Shown here in pieces: positions 1-6,636 of a stretch of 13,750 nt of DNA. Numbering within the stretch: position 1 is the stretch's first letter; each line of letters opens with the position of its first letter. Origin of the DNA: Baffinella frigidus (taxonomy: Eukaryota; Cryptophyceae; Cryptomonadales; Baffinellaceae); contig MU646572.1 of assembly GCA_026770585.1 (NCBI GenBank), positions 238,834-252,583 of the forward strand, in the 5' to 3' direction. Position numbers and translations under genes: made by a program. A model generated the notes under the pieces. That model searched no databases. It was not told where the DNA came from and saw nothing but the letters and a program-made list of their open reading frames with translations.

Positions 1-160
1 CCCTACACCCTACACCCTACACCCTACACCCTACACCCTAAACCCTACACCCTACACCCTACACCCTACACCCTACACCCTACACCCTACACCCTACACC
101 CCTACACCCTGCACCCTGCAAACCCTGCAAACCCTGAACCCTGACCCCTAAACTTCAACC
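1..160. repeat. Telomere-type heptad array, C-rich strand
   Basis: About fifteen near-perfect CCCTACA heptads with one CCCTAAA, decaying into CCCTGCAAA and CCCTGAA forms after about position 105. C-rich repeats reading rightward are what the left end of a chromosome shows. The predominance of the TGTAGGG variant over TTTAGGG suggests degenerate telomere-proximal sequence rather than the freshly synthesised tip. Confidence 0.85.
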
Positions 161-454
161 CCCGAAACCCGAACCCCGAAACCTTCCTGTCGCGGATGGC
201 GCACGTCGGCTCTTCTGTAAGGTACTAACCCTAATCCCTCCCTAAACCTCCCTAATCCCTTCCTAAACCCTGAACCCTAAACCCTAAACCCAAGGTACTA
301 ACCCTGATCCCTCCCTAAACCTCCCTCATCCCTTCCTAAACCCTGAACCCTAAACCCGAAACCCTAGACCCTGCAAACCCTGCAAACCCTAAACCCTAAA
401 CCCGAAACCCGAAACCCGAAACCCGAAACTTCAACCCCCGATACCCGAAACCCG
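161..454. repeat. Degenerate telomere-like DNA with a 73-bp tandem duplication
   Basis: Mixed CCCTAAA, CCCGAAA and CCCTGAA motifs. A block beginning GGTACTAACCCT occurs at 221 and again at 294, with few differences over about 62 bp (period 73). A non-telomeric island at 184-216 resembles the direct repeats at 455-496 and 647-688. Confidence 0.75.
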
Positions 455-496
455 AAACTCTACCGTCGCGCATGGCGCACTTGGCTACCGCGCTTC
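455..496. repeat. Left 42-bp direct repeat flanking the hairpin element
   Basis: It matches 647-688 at 41 of 42 positions and ends exactly where the inverted repeat begins at 497. Confidence 0.8.
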
Positions 497-646
497 GGGG
501 TGCTAGGAACACGCAAGGCAGTCACGACCGACCGTCTGGCTTCGGCGTCCGCGTGACCGGTCACGCGGGCGTTCACGAGCCTGCCGGCGGGGCTGTTCCG
601 AAGCCAGACGGTCGGTCGTGACTGCCTTGCGTGTTCCTAGCACCCC
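497..646. mobile_element. 150-bp hairpin element with 49-bp perfect inverted repeats
   Basis: Arms 497-545 and 598-646 are exact reverse complements over all 49 bp, starting GGGGTGCTAGGAACACGC. The 52-bp centre contains a smaller palindrome around CGTGACCGGTCACG. The element is bounded immediately on both sides by a 42-bp direct repeat (455-496 and 647-688) with one mismatch, which has the geometry of a target duplication but is far longer than usual. A partial copy with one arm and the loop lies at 11967-12060. No coding capacity is seen. It could be a non-autonomous transposon or a foldback formed during end repair. Confidence 0.75.
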
Positions 647-688
647 AAACCCTACCGTCGCGCATGGCGCACTTGGCTACCGCGCTTC
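647..688. repeat. Right 42-bp direct repeat flanking the hairpin element
   Basis: It begins at the base after the inverted repeat ends (646). A more diverged relative occurs at 184-216. Confidence 0.8.
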
Positions 689-721
689 TTTGAGGTGCGA
701 AGGATAGACCCGACCCTCGAT

Positions 722-800
722 ACCCTAAACCCTAAACCACAAACCACAAACCATAAACCATAAACCATAAACCATAAACCATAAACCATAAACCCCAATC
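722..800. repeat. CCATAAA / CCACAAA variant heptads
   Basis: A regular 7-bp array of CCATAAA units preceded by two CCACAAA units. The reverse complement form TTTATGG is abundant at 10464-10860, so the two sides of the window share this variant in opposite orientation. Confidence 0.8.
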
Positions 801-872
801 CCTAAGCCTTTAACCCTAAAACCTTGGCTCCTCAGAGAGAACCCGACACCCGACACTAGAAACCAGCAACCC

Positions 873-977
873 TATCCCTTAAGTGCCCAGTAGGCTCATA
901 CACCCTACCGTAGGGCCCTAGGACCTGCCTAGGACCTCCTGGCCGTCAAATTTGACGGCCTGGTCACTTAAGGGGTA
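873..977. mobile_element. Family C foldback element, 105 bp
   Basis: Bounded by TA at each end, with terminal repeats TATCCCTTAAGTG and its near complement. Contains the shared internal module CCTACCGTAGGGCCCTAGG and the palindrome GCCGTCAAATTTGACGGC. Other copies are at 1959, 2931, 7392, 7927 and 13639; three of those are also exactly 105 bp including the TA pairs. Non-autonomous and non-coding. Confidence 0.85.
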
Positions 978-1135
978 TAATACCAGAAACCCTCGCCCTA
1001 AACACTCACCCTACCCTGCATGAAAACCCTAAACCCTGAACCAACCCCTCAACCTTAAACCAACCCCTGAACCCAGGAGTGCGAGAGCGAGCGAGCGACT
1101 TTACTCACGACGTCGCCTAAGGGCGAGGCCTCACC

Positions 1136-1256
1136 TACAGGGGTACCTCGCGCATAAGAAACCGCCGTCCCCTACGACCCTACAGTAGGCCTATGCCTGG
1201 GGCCCTACGGTGGTCCCAGGGGGGTGGGCGTTTCTTATGAGCGAGGTACCCCTATA
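1136..1256. mobile_element. Family A foldback element, 121 bp
   Basis: Terminal inverted repeats of about 25 bp, consensus CAGGGGTACCTCGCTCATAA, flanked by TA. The interior is also palindromic (CCTAGGACCCTACAGTAGG type). Length including TAs is 121 bp, identical to the copies at 2183 and 3287. TA flanks and short length fit a Tc1/mariner-like MITE, by analogy only. Confidence 0.85.
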
Positions 1257-1284
1257 CAACACCCTTCGGGGTGCCGCGGGCCGC

Positions 1285-1377
1285 TAGTGGCTATGTCTCG
1301 AGGTAGTGAATTCACTGTAAAATCAGTGGATTTGTACCAGATTACGGCCTGGTCAAACGACCCAGACATAGCCACTA
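1285..1377. mobile_element. 93-bp foldback element
   Basis: Perfect inverted arms at 1284-1298 and 1364-1378 (CTAGTGGCTATGTCT and complement), with TA at the inferred ends. The interior holds a piece resembling the TACCAG...GGTCAAAC core of family F (see 8612). Confidence 0.65.
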
Positions 1378-1499
1378 GGGCCTCCTGCCTCCGCCCACCT
1401 AGCCTCATGGCTCGTGCGCGGTCGGTCTGGAACACAATAAACATGTTCCCCCACCGGTTGAGGCCTCGGGCGAGGCATTCTCCATAAGCAGCCTACATG

Positions 1500-1601
1500 T
1501 ACAGGGGTACCTCACTCGGAAGGAAGCGCCTCCTCCTAGGGCCTTACAGGAGGGCTGCGTCTAGCTAGGGGCACATTCTTATGAGCGAGGTACCCCATGT
1601 A
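1500..1601. mobile_element. Family A element, diverged, 102 bp
   Basis: Left end ACAGGGGTACCTCACTC, right end TTCTTATGAGCGAGGTACCCC followed by ATGTA. A further family A-like tip (ACAGGGATATCTCGTC) begins at the closing TA, so two elements abut there. Confidence 0.7.
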
Positions 1602-1628
1602 CAGGGATATCTCGTCTGCACGAACCCG

Positions 1629-1819
1629 TACCAGGGTGCCTCGCTCACAAGAAACCGCCACCCTCCCTATGACCACCATAGGGTCGTAGGCATAGGCCTA
1701 CATGTACTGTAGGGTCCTTTAGGTCCTTTAGGTTCTTCGAGCTCCCAACATAGGCGGACACCGGAACTGGTTCTGTATCCTAGGGGGTGGCGCTTTCTTA
1801 TGAGCTAGATACCCCTGTA
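1629..1819. mobile_element. Family A element with an internal insertion
   Basis: Left terminus CAGGGTGCCTCGCTCACAAG and right terminus TTTCTTATGAGCTAGATACC. At 191 bp it is about 70 bp longer than standard. The extra sequence (about 1707-1770) includes a TTTAGG-rich tract ending CTCCCAACATAGG, related to the repeats at 2341 and 4338. Confidence 0.65.
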
Positions 1820-1864
1820 ACTTAAGAACCCGCACCAGAGTTGGGGCCTCGTGTTCTTAATTTT

Positions 1865-1911
1865 GTACCAGAGGGTTGACTAGATCTCGCGTTGGTCAAA
1901 CCCGCTGGTAC
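1865..1911. mobile_element. Family F foldback core
   Basis: GTACCAG...GGTTGACT and GGTCAAAC...CTGGTAC form an inverted repeat. The same core occurs at 5028-5074 and 8626-8672, in the other copies enclosed by TTCTTAA / TTAAGAA outer arms. Here an outer TTCTTAA lies just upstream at about 1853. Confidence 0.6.
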
Positions 1912-1958
1912 TCATTCAACAACACGACGACTCACTGACCCTCGAGCAAGGGTGTTCT

Positions 1959-2153
1959 TATCTTAAGTGGCGAGTAGGCTCATACGCCCTACCGTAGGAC
2001 CCTAGGACCTGCCTTCTGGGGATAAATCCCCCCTAGGAGTGGTGGAGTAGTTCGAGTGACTTTACACAAGTCACGTCTCCTAGGACCACATTAGACGCCA
2101 GATGCCTAGGACCTCAGGGGGCCTGTTTAGACCCCCTCGCCACTTGAGGGATA
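1959..2153. mobile_element. Family C element enlarged to 195 bp
   Basis: Starts TATCTTAAGTGGCGAGTAGG and ends CGCCACTTGAGGGATA. The interior is expanded relative to the 105-bp members and contains a GTGACTTTACACAAGTCAC hairpin and a second CCTAGG module. Confidence 0.7.
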
Positions 2154-2182
2154 GGCGAGTTATCCCTGCAGTAAGAGCGTGG

Positions 2183-2303
2183 TACAGGGGTACCTCGCTC
2201 ATAAGAAACCTCGCCCCCCTCGGACCCTACAGTAGGACTATGCGTAGGGCCCTACGGTGATCCTAGGGGGGTGGGCGTTTCTTATGAGCGAGGTACCCCT
2301 GTA
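2183..2303. mobile_element. Family A foldback element, 121 bp
   Basis: Near-consensus member. Arms of about 25 bp are almost perfect complements and TA bounds both ends. The copies at 1136 and 3287 have the same length. Confidence 0.88.
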
Positions 2304-2340
2304 CGGAGGTGGACGACTCACATCACGAAGGCGGACGAGA

Positions 2341-2437
2341 TCCTTTAGGTACTTTAGGTTTTAATTTCTCCCAACATACGCCAACGACACGCCCTTCCGT
2401 AGAAAGGACTGCAAAGAAAGCATGTTTGCTTTCGGAG
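2341..2437. repeat. Dispersed repeat P, forward copy
   Basis: Matches the reverse complement of 4338-4426 over about 90 bp (core CCCAACATACGCCAACGACA). It includes a small hairpin GAAAGCA / TGCTTTC whose stem is identical in both copies while the loop differs (TGTT here, AAAA in the other). A shorter relative lies in 1712-1755. No coding evidence. Confidence 0.75.
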
Positions 2438-2455
2438 ACAGGACGCGTCCGAAGG

Positions 2456-2568
2456 TACAGGGGTACCTCGCTCATAAGAAAGCGCCGCCCCCTAGGACCC
2501 TACAGTAGGGCTATGCCTAGCCCCCCCCCCCTGGGACCCTACAGCAGGGCTATGCCTAGGGTCCTACG
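2456..2568. mobile_element. Family A element, right terminus lost
   Basis: Intact left terminus CAGGGGTACCTCGCTCATAA and a duplicated core (two CCCTACAGTAGGG-type modules separated by a C tract). The right arm is missing, so it is probably immobile. Confidence 0.75.
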
Positions 2569-2780
2569 GACAAGAGACTGGCCGCAACCGGAGTTGAGGT
2601 GCAAGGTTTCGGGTGCTCGGCAATTTCATAGGAAAACTGTTTCGATTTAAACCATTTCGCCAATGGAATTTATTATACGGAACGATCTTGACTAGTCATA
2701 TAAAAGCAAACGCAGTAATTTTCATTGAAACCCAATGTTTAAATTAAAACAGGTTTCCTATGAGATTCATCAACACGGAC
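2569..2780. other. No recognisable feature
   Basis: AT-rich from about 2630 on. I see no gene, RNA or repeat beyond short A/T runs. It separates the broken family A element from the H2A N-terminal fragment. Confidence 0.5.
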
Positions 2781-2837
2781 TTAGCACCCTTGGGACTTGC
2801 CGCGACCATCCGCGCCCTTACCAGCCTTACCGGACAT
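2781..2837 (-). pseudogene. Histone H2A N-terminal fragment
   Basis: Seen: minus-strand ATG at 2835-2837 opens the peptide MSGKAGKGADGRGKSQGC, then stops at 2781-2783. An upstream in-frame ATG (2850-2852) would add MRFGG. Family knowledge: H2A tails typically begin MSG followed by K/G/R-rich sequence, leading into the RSSRAGLQFPV core. Dropping one G from the GGG near the end would restore a tail-like reading (QGAKS), so a one-base insertion may have broken it. The H2A core does not follow. Histone identity rests on composition and the MSGKAGKG start alone. It could also be a first exon with a GT donor (GTGCTA or GTGTTG nearby). Confidence 0.45.
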
Positions 2838-2930
2838 GCCGCCGAAACGCATCTTGAGATGAGAGAGGGGAGATGGACTTGCGTCTCGGACGGGAGTCTC
2901 GGCTCACTCCCATGGCGTACTTCGGCGCGA

Positions 2931-3035
2931 TACCCCTTATGTGACCAGTAGGCTCATACGCCCTACGGTAGGGCCCTAGGACCTGCCTAGGACCTCTTGG
3001 CCGTCAAATTTGGCGGCATAAACACTCAAGAGATA
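2931..3035. mobile_element. Family C element, 105 bp, right terminus diverged
   Basis: Left end TACCCCTTATGTGACCAGTA and the standard interior. The right end reads ACACTCAAGAGATA instead of TCACTTAAGGGATA, but the length is still 105 bp. It lies immediately 5' (minus sense) of the H2A N-terminal fragment. Confidence 0.75.
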
Positions 3036-3057
3036 GGGCGGCGCTGCTCTCAGGCGC

Positions 3058-3127
3058 GAAGGAGAGAGAGAGGAAGAGAGGGAGAGAGAGAGGGCGCGAG
3101 AGAGAGAGAGGGAGGGAGAGAGAGAGC
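3058..3127. repeat. GA-rich microsatellite
   Basis: About 70 bp of GAGA with occasional GGG and one GCGC interruption. Strong purine strand asymmetry. Confidence 0.85.
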
Positions 3128-3286
3128 AACTTTACAGGGGTTACAGTACTCGAAATTCAGTACACGCACCGCCCCTGGGGTAGACCTATGCTCCTACAGC
3201 AGAGGTCAATTAAGGACACGCACCGCCCAGAACATGTTCACGTTGTGTAGGGAAGGAAACAGAGGCGCAAAAAGGCATGCTGACTC

Positions 3287-3407
3287 TACAGGGGTACCTC
3301 GATCATAAGAAACCAACCCCCCCTAGGACCCTACAGTAGGCCTATGCCTAGGGCCCTACGGTGGTCCTAGGGGGGTGGCAGTTTCTTATGAACGAGGTAC
3401 CCCTGTA
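3287..3407. mobile_element. Family A foldback element, 121 bp
   Basis: Near-complete palindrome with TA at both ends. The right-hand TA (3406-3407) is also the left boundary of the next element, so the two are tip to tip. Confidence 0.88.
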
Positions 3408-3588
3408 CCACACGAGGCTACCTATGCGAACAGAATAAATGTCGATTGTAAACGTGTGTAGTAATTTTCAGATGAAGAGCAGCGACTTTACACAGGTCCG
3501 ACCGCTCAGCGGGCGGAAACGTGATCATTTGCCCACAAAATTTTAAAAGTCCGTTTTATTCTGTTCGCCTGGGTAGCCTCGTGTGGTA
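3406..3588. mobile_element. Family B foldback element, 183 bp
   Basis: Terminal repeats CCACACGAGGCTACC...CGAACAGAATAAA and their complement at 3554-3588, with small indels, bounded by TA. The non-repeated centre contains a CGACTTTACACAGG motif shared with other elements. Only one copy is in the window. Confidence 0.8.
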
Positions 3589-3652
3589 CACGTTGTGTTG
3601 GGAGGGAGACGCGAGAGACGCGAACGCCCCAATCTCCGTCGAGCCAAGTTAA

Positions 3653-3812
3653 TAGGGAAACGGCCTGAAAATGGGGTAGTCAGGCCCACGGCATTGCCTA
3701 GGACCTCCTACCGTAGGCCGAGACTTTTTGGTCCTAGGATCCCTCGGCCTACGGTAGGAGGTCCTAGGCAATACCGTATGCCTAACTACCCCATTTTCAG
3801 GCCGTTAGCCTA
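3653..3812. mobile_element. Family D foldback element, 160 bp
   Basis: Arms of about 70 bp: ACGGCCTGAAAATGGGGTAG...CCTAGGACCTCCTACCGTAGG and complement, around a short GAGACTTTTTGGTCC centre, TA at both ends. A second copy that lacks most of its right arm is nested in another element at 7503. Confidence 0.85.
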
Positions 3813-4035
3813 TAAAAGTACAAGAGTGTCCCTAGACGAACCTGGTCACCACCAACAGTGAGACAGCCTTCAAGTTTGCATGGGTCAGCGCAAGAACGCA
3901 CTCTGCGTGCATGCCGCAGAAGCGTTGACACCGACAAAGATGTTTTGCTGACGCACTCTTTATTATGATCACGTTCGCGAAGGCCGCGTGGAGTCGAACC
4001 GCGCTCAAGGCACCTAACTGCCCGACCGCTTTTGT

Positions 4036-4051
4036 GGTGTTGATGAACACC
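4036..4051 (-). promoter_or_regulatory. Histone-type 3' stem-loop
   Basis: In the minus reading: six-base stem GGTGTT, four-base loop CATC, AACACC, followed by ACAAAA. It begins 44 nt after the H2A stop codon. The canonical histone mRNA element has a 6-bp stem with GG at its base, a 4-nt loop and ACC after it. The size and placement fit; loop and mid-stem bases do not match the metazoan consensus exactly. Confidence 0.55.
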
Positions 4052-4094
4052 AGTAAAGGCGCGCTGAGGCGCCTGGGGGAAGAAAGCGAGATGC

Positions 4095-4233
4095 TTACGC
4101 CTTGGCCTCCTTCTTGGACTTCTTCGGGAGAAGGACGGAGTGGATGTTCGGGAGCACACCGCCGGCCGCGATGGTCACGCCGCCGAGGAGCTTGTTGAGC
4201 TCCTCGTCGTTGCTGACCGCGAGCTGAACCATC
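4095..4233 (-). pseudogene. Histone H2A C-terminal exon or fragment
   Basis: Seen: minus-strand reading [45 protein letters not shown], then TAA (4095-4097). Known: this is the docking domain and tail of H2A (typical [21 protein letters not shown]), the part that contacts H3-H4. Length and stop position are normal for the family. Upstream, the histone fold (AGLQFPVGR onward) is absent. Homology starts at TCCTAG|GATGG, which looks like a splice acceptor in phase 2 and would give PR before MVQLA. Beyond it lies dispersed repeat P, then a 43-bp tandem array. It is either a last exon cut off from its gene or a captured 3' end including the stem-loop at 4036-4051. Identification as H2A is secure; function is not. 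Confidence 0.85.
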
Positions 4234-4337
4234 CTAGGATATTCCCCGAAAAACATCAAGGCTCAGACCAGAACTCGAGGCACTGTCTCAAAAGCTGGAT
4301 GAATCACGAGCCTCTGCACTGGAGAGCTAAACGCGAT

Positions 4338-4426
4338 CCGAAAGCAAAAATGCTTTCTGTGCAGTCCTTTCTACGGAAGTGCGTGTCGTTGGCGTATGTT
4401 GGGAGCATTTAAAACCTAAAGGACCT
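4338..4426. repeat. Dispersed repeat P, inverted copy
   Basis: Reverse complement of 2341-2437 with scattered substitutions. Keeps the GAAAGCA / TGCTTTC hairpin with a different loop. It lies directly upstream (minus sense) of the H2A C-terminal fragment and replaces where the rest of the gene would be. Confidence 0.75.
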
Positions 4427-4436
4427 AAAGAAACAA

Positions 4437-4664
4437 GGCGGGCGTTTTTCGTGAGTTCCTTAATAATTAAGGAACGGAGGGCGGGCGTTTTTCGTGAGTT
4501 CCGTAATAATTAAGGAACAGAGGGCGGGCGTTTTTTGTGAGTTCCTTAATAATTAAGGAACGGAGGGCGGGCGTTTTCACTGAGTTCCTTAATAATTAAA
4601 GAACGGAAGGCGGGCGTTCTCACTGAGTTCCTTAATAATTAAGGAACGGAGGGCGGGCGTTTTC
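4437..4664. repeat. 43-bp tandem repeat, five units plus a partial one
   Basis: GGCGGGCG begins at 4437, 4480, 4523, 4566, 4609 and 4652, an exact 43-bp period. Each full unit carries the palindrome TTCCTTAATAATTAAGGAA followed by CGGAG; units 2 and 4 have single changes in one arm. The GC-rich and AT-rich halves alternate sharply. Confidence 0.92.
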
Positions 4665-4674
4665 AGATCTCCGG

Positions 4675-4700
4675 TTTCTTATACACGAGGTACCCCTGTA
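4675..4700. mobile_element. Solo right terminus of family A
   Basis: TTTCTTATACACGAGG followed by TACCCCTGTA matches the family A right arm. No matching left arm lies within a normal distance; the 43-bp array occupies that position. Confidence 0.65.
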
Positions 4701-4819
4701 AACGTTTTTGAGATTCTTGAGAAAATGCCCGCCTTCCCTTTCTTATTTATTAAGAAAACCAGAGGAGTCGCCTAATTATCAAGAAACGCAGGAGGAACGC
4801 CCGTCTCTTCTTTCTTAAT

Positions 4820-4952
4820 TACAGGGGTATTTGTGCTAAAAACACGGGCGCAATACTGTACAGTATTACGAAACTCACACCTCAAAAACGCTCTGTTTCT
4901 TACATGATGTATGGGTACGGTTTCTTATGGACGAGGTGCACGTACCCCTGTA
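4820..4952. mobile_element. Family A-like element, 133 bp, diverged interior
   Basis: Left end TACAGGGGTATTTGTGC, right end TTCTTATGGACGAGG...TACCCCTGTA. The interior lacks the CCTAGG module and contains a perfect 16-bp palindrome AATACTGTACAGTATT (4852-4867). Confidence 0.55.
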
Positions 4953-4980
4953 CAGGGGTATGTGGGCTACAAGAAACCAA
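4951..4980. mobile_element. Left terminus of a second family A-like element
   Basis: TACAGGGGTATGTGGGCTAC then AAGAAACC starts at the TA closing the previous element, making the perfect palindrome TACCCCTGTACAGGGGTA (4943-4960). No clear right end follows. Confidence 0.55.
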
Positions 4981-4982
4981 AA

Positions 4983-5088
4983 CTTAAGAAAACAGACCGG
5001 ATTTGGGTCCTCCGTTTTCTTGATTTAGTAACAGAGGGTTGACTAAATCTTGCGTTGAGTCAACCATCTGGTACTAATTTAAGAAAGC
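4983..5088. mobile_element. Family F foldback element
   Basis: Outer arms CTTAAGAAAACAGA / TTTAAGAAAGCAGA regions and an inner inverted core GGGTTGACT...AGTCAACC with GTA and CTGGTAC (5028-5074). Compare 8612-8686. Confidence 0.6.
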
Positions 5089-5534
5089 AGACACTCCCCG
5101 ATGTCGGAGCATCCGTGTTCTTATGTCCCAGACACATCCGGAAAATGCTCGTATGAGCGGCCGACACGGGGTACAGTAAGTGGCACAATGCGTAGCATGT
5201 GCGGCGCTGACGCTGGTTGTTTGGCAATAAATTATCAATCTCTCCCAGACAACCCTGTAGCAAACTTGCTGTGTTTACCCAGCGTCTCTCCCTTGGACCT
5301 CCTTCGTCCCAGAAGTGCACTCTGAGCCAGAACATTTCGCCTAAGTCAACTCCCCCCGAAAACCACAGCCATAAGTCAAATGCCGGCTCCCAGAGCCGGT
5401 CCATCTAAACGAAATGGCAACTTACTGCCGAGGATCAGCTTTGTTTACTTAAGGTAAATTATCCTGACTGGCAGTAAAGTGTTGTCCTCACTGCATCAAG
5501 ACGTCGTGAGTAAAGTCCCTAGCCCTTCTCCTCA
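5089..5534. other. No confidently coding sequence
   Basis: Short open frames exist on both strands (for example 5101-5325, plus), but none resembles a known family or shows codon bias. A dispersed motif, in the minus reading GACTTTACTCACGACGTC (near 5500-5517), also occurs at about 1098. Confidence 0.4.
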
Positions 5535-5660
5535 CCACGCCAGAGGCCTCGAGGGAAACCGACGCCTTATCCACGTCAGATCTGACGTCGTAAACTTAAG
5601 TATTCAAGAGATTTCCCCTGAAAGATGTCAAAAGTGGATGTTTCGAGCCCTCTGGCGTGG
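5535..5660. mobile_element. 126-bp foldback element
   Basis: Terminal arms CCACGCCAGAGGCCTCGA (5535-5552) and complement at 5643-5660 match at 17 of 18 positions. Inside is a perfect palindrome ACGTCAGATCTGACGT (5573-5588). Only one copy is seen. Confidence 0.6.
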
Positions 5661-5964
5661 CACAGCAGCCCCGCACCGAAGTCTTAGCTTAGTCTCAGTC
5701 TATTTGGTTTCACCAATTTGGTGAGCCCGGGCTCTTTCCCGCTCCAAAGTTGACGGATTTGTACCACAAAACCAGCATGTCCACTTAAGAGTAGTCAGCT
5801 AACCCGAGTGAGGCAGAGGTAGGAAGTGCTCTCTCCCCCCTCACACAAGGTGCGATGTCCTCACACAACTCACTCAAGTCGTGATGGCCCAGGAATTAGA
5901 GTTTAGAGTTTCGAGATTAAGACACTGCAATGTCACCCCGACGTGCTGTCCTCATTCCGCACAC
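5661..5964. other. No recognisable gene
   Basis: Contains small palindromes (ACCAATTTGGT, GAGCCCGGGCTC near 5715-5735) and nothing that I can call as coding or RNA. Confidence 0.4.
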
Positions 5965-6113
5965 AATTTCATCTCGGACCATACCAGAATCTGTCCTGAT
6001 AAAAAGGGGTAAGATAGCATCATTTGATCCCTAAAATAGCATATACACCCTTACCTTCCGCGTGGGGAGCCTAAGATAGCGGGACAGATTCTGTCTTGGT
6101 CCGAAATGAAATT
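5965..6113. mobile_element. 149-bp foldback element
   Basis: Inverted arms AATTTCATCTCGGACCA...CAGAATCTGTCC and complement at 6082-6113, with three or four mismatches. The centre is AT-rich with two AAGATAGC motifs. Not related to families A to D. Confidence 0.7.
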
Positions 6114-6170
6114 CACGCTCTGTTCCTTTCCCGGAGATAGGACTGTTTGCGCCCCTGTCTCGGTCAGCGG

Positions 6171-6250
6171 CTTAGACAGTCACCGGGCTACTTAGGCAGT
6201 CACTTGGCTACTTAGGCAGTCACTTGGCTACTTGGGCAGTCACTTGGCTG
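6171..6250. repeat. 20-bp tandem repeat, four units
   Basis: Unit CTTAGGCAGTCACTTGGCTA, four copies with a few substitutions. The period is not a multiple of three, so it is unlikely to be coding. Confidence 0.88.
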
Positions 6251-6478
6251 CACGGTTCGTACACAACGTGTCGAGTGCACATGACCCCTCTCTAGGTCCT
6301 GCTCAGACACAGCCTCTGTGGGGGTGCACACATGGCGGCCGTGTTGGAAGGAACAAAGTTCTCTCTCAGCAAAGCAACCGTGGCTGCCATGTGAAAAGTC
6401 GCGTGCCCTCCTGCCCCTTGGCATTTAGGTCCTGATTTTGCAAGGGCTTCGCAGAAGGGAATACATCGCTCATACATG

Positions 6479-6505
6479 TACAGGGGTACCTCGTCCATAA
6501 GAAAC
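6479..6505. mobile_element. Solo left terminus of family A
   Basis: TACAGGGGTACCTCGTCCAT then AAGAAAC matches the family A left arm. No right arm follows. The next sequence is the inverted-duplicated segment at 6522. Confidence 0.6.
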
Positions 6506-6521
6506 GGTTCTGGTAAGAACC

Positions 6522-6636
6522 ACACACAAGCGAGAGAGAACTTAACTTTATTAGTCAACCACCGAGGCTCGTCACCAGTCCGACCGAGGCTCGTCACCTG
6601 TCCGACCGAGGCTCGTCACCTGTCCGACCGAGGCTC
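6522..6636. repeat. 22-bp tandem repeat and one copy of an inverted duplication
   Basis: CCGAGGCTCGTCACCTGT-type units begin at 6562, 6584, 6606 and 6628 (period 22). The segment 6522-6606 is present as a reverse complement at 7685-7757. Both copies contain an open frame with TQAR and LVNHRGSSPVRPRL, but no known family is recognised. Confidence 0.8.

Noticed and set aside
2309-2650. 113-codon plus-strand frame
   Set aside because: It runs through repeat P and a family A element, repeating LGPYSRAMP because the element core is duplicated.
3987-4003. tRNA-like T arm on the minus strand, with a perfect B-box-like GGTTCGACTCC
   Set aside because: No matching acceptor 5' strand or anticodon arm is found at a suitable distance. 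It could be a tRNA-derived scrap in the H2A 3' flank but is not a tRNA gene.
3797-4159. Minus-strand frame of 120 codons over the H2A fragment
   Set aside because: It is a different frame from the histone reading and is explained by GC-rich codons of the true frame.
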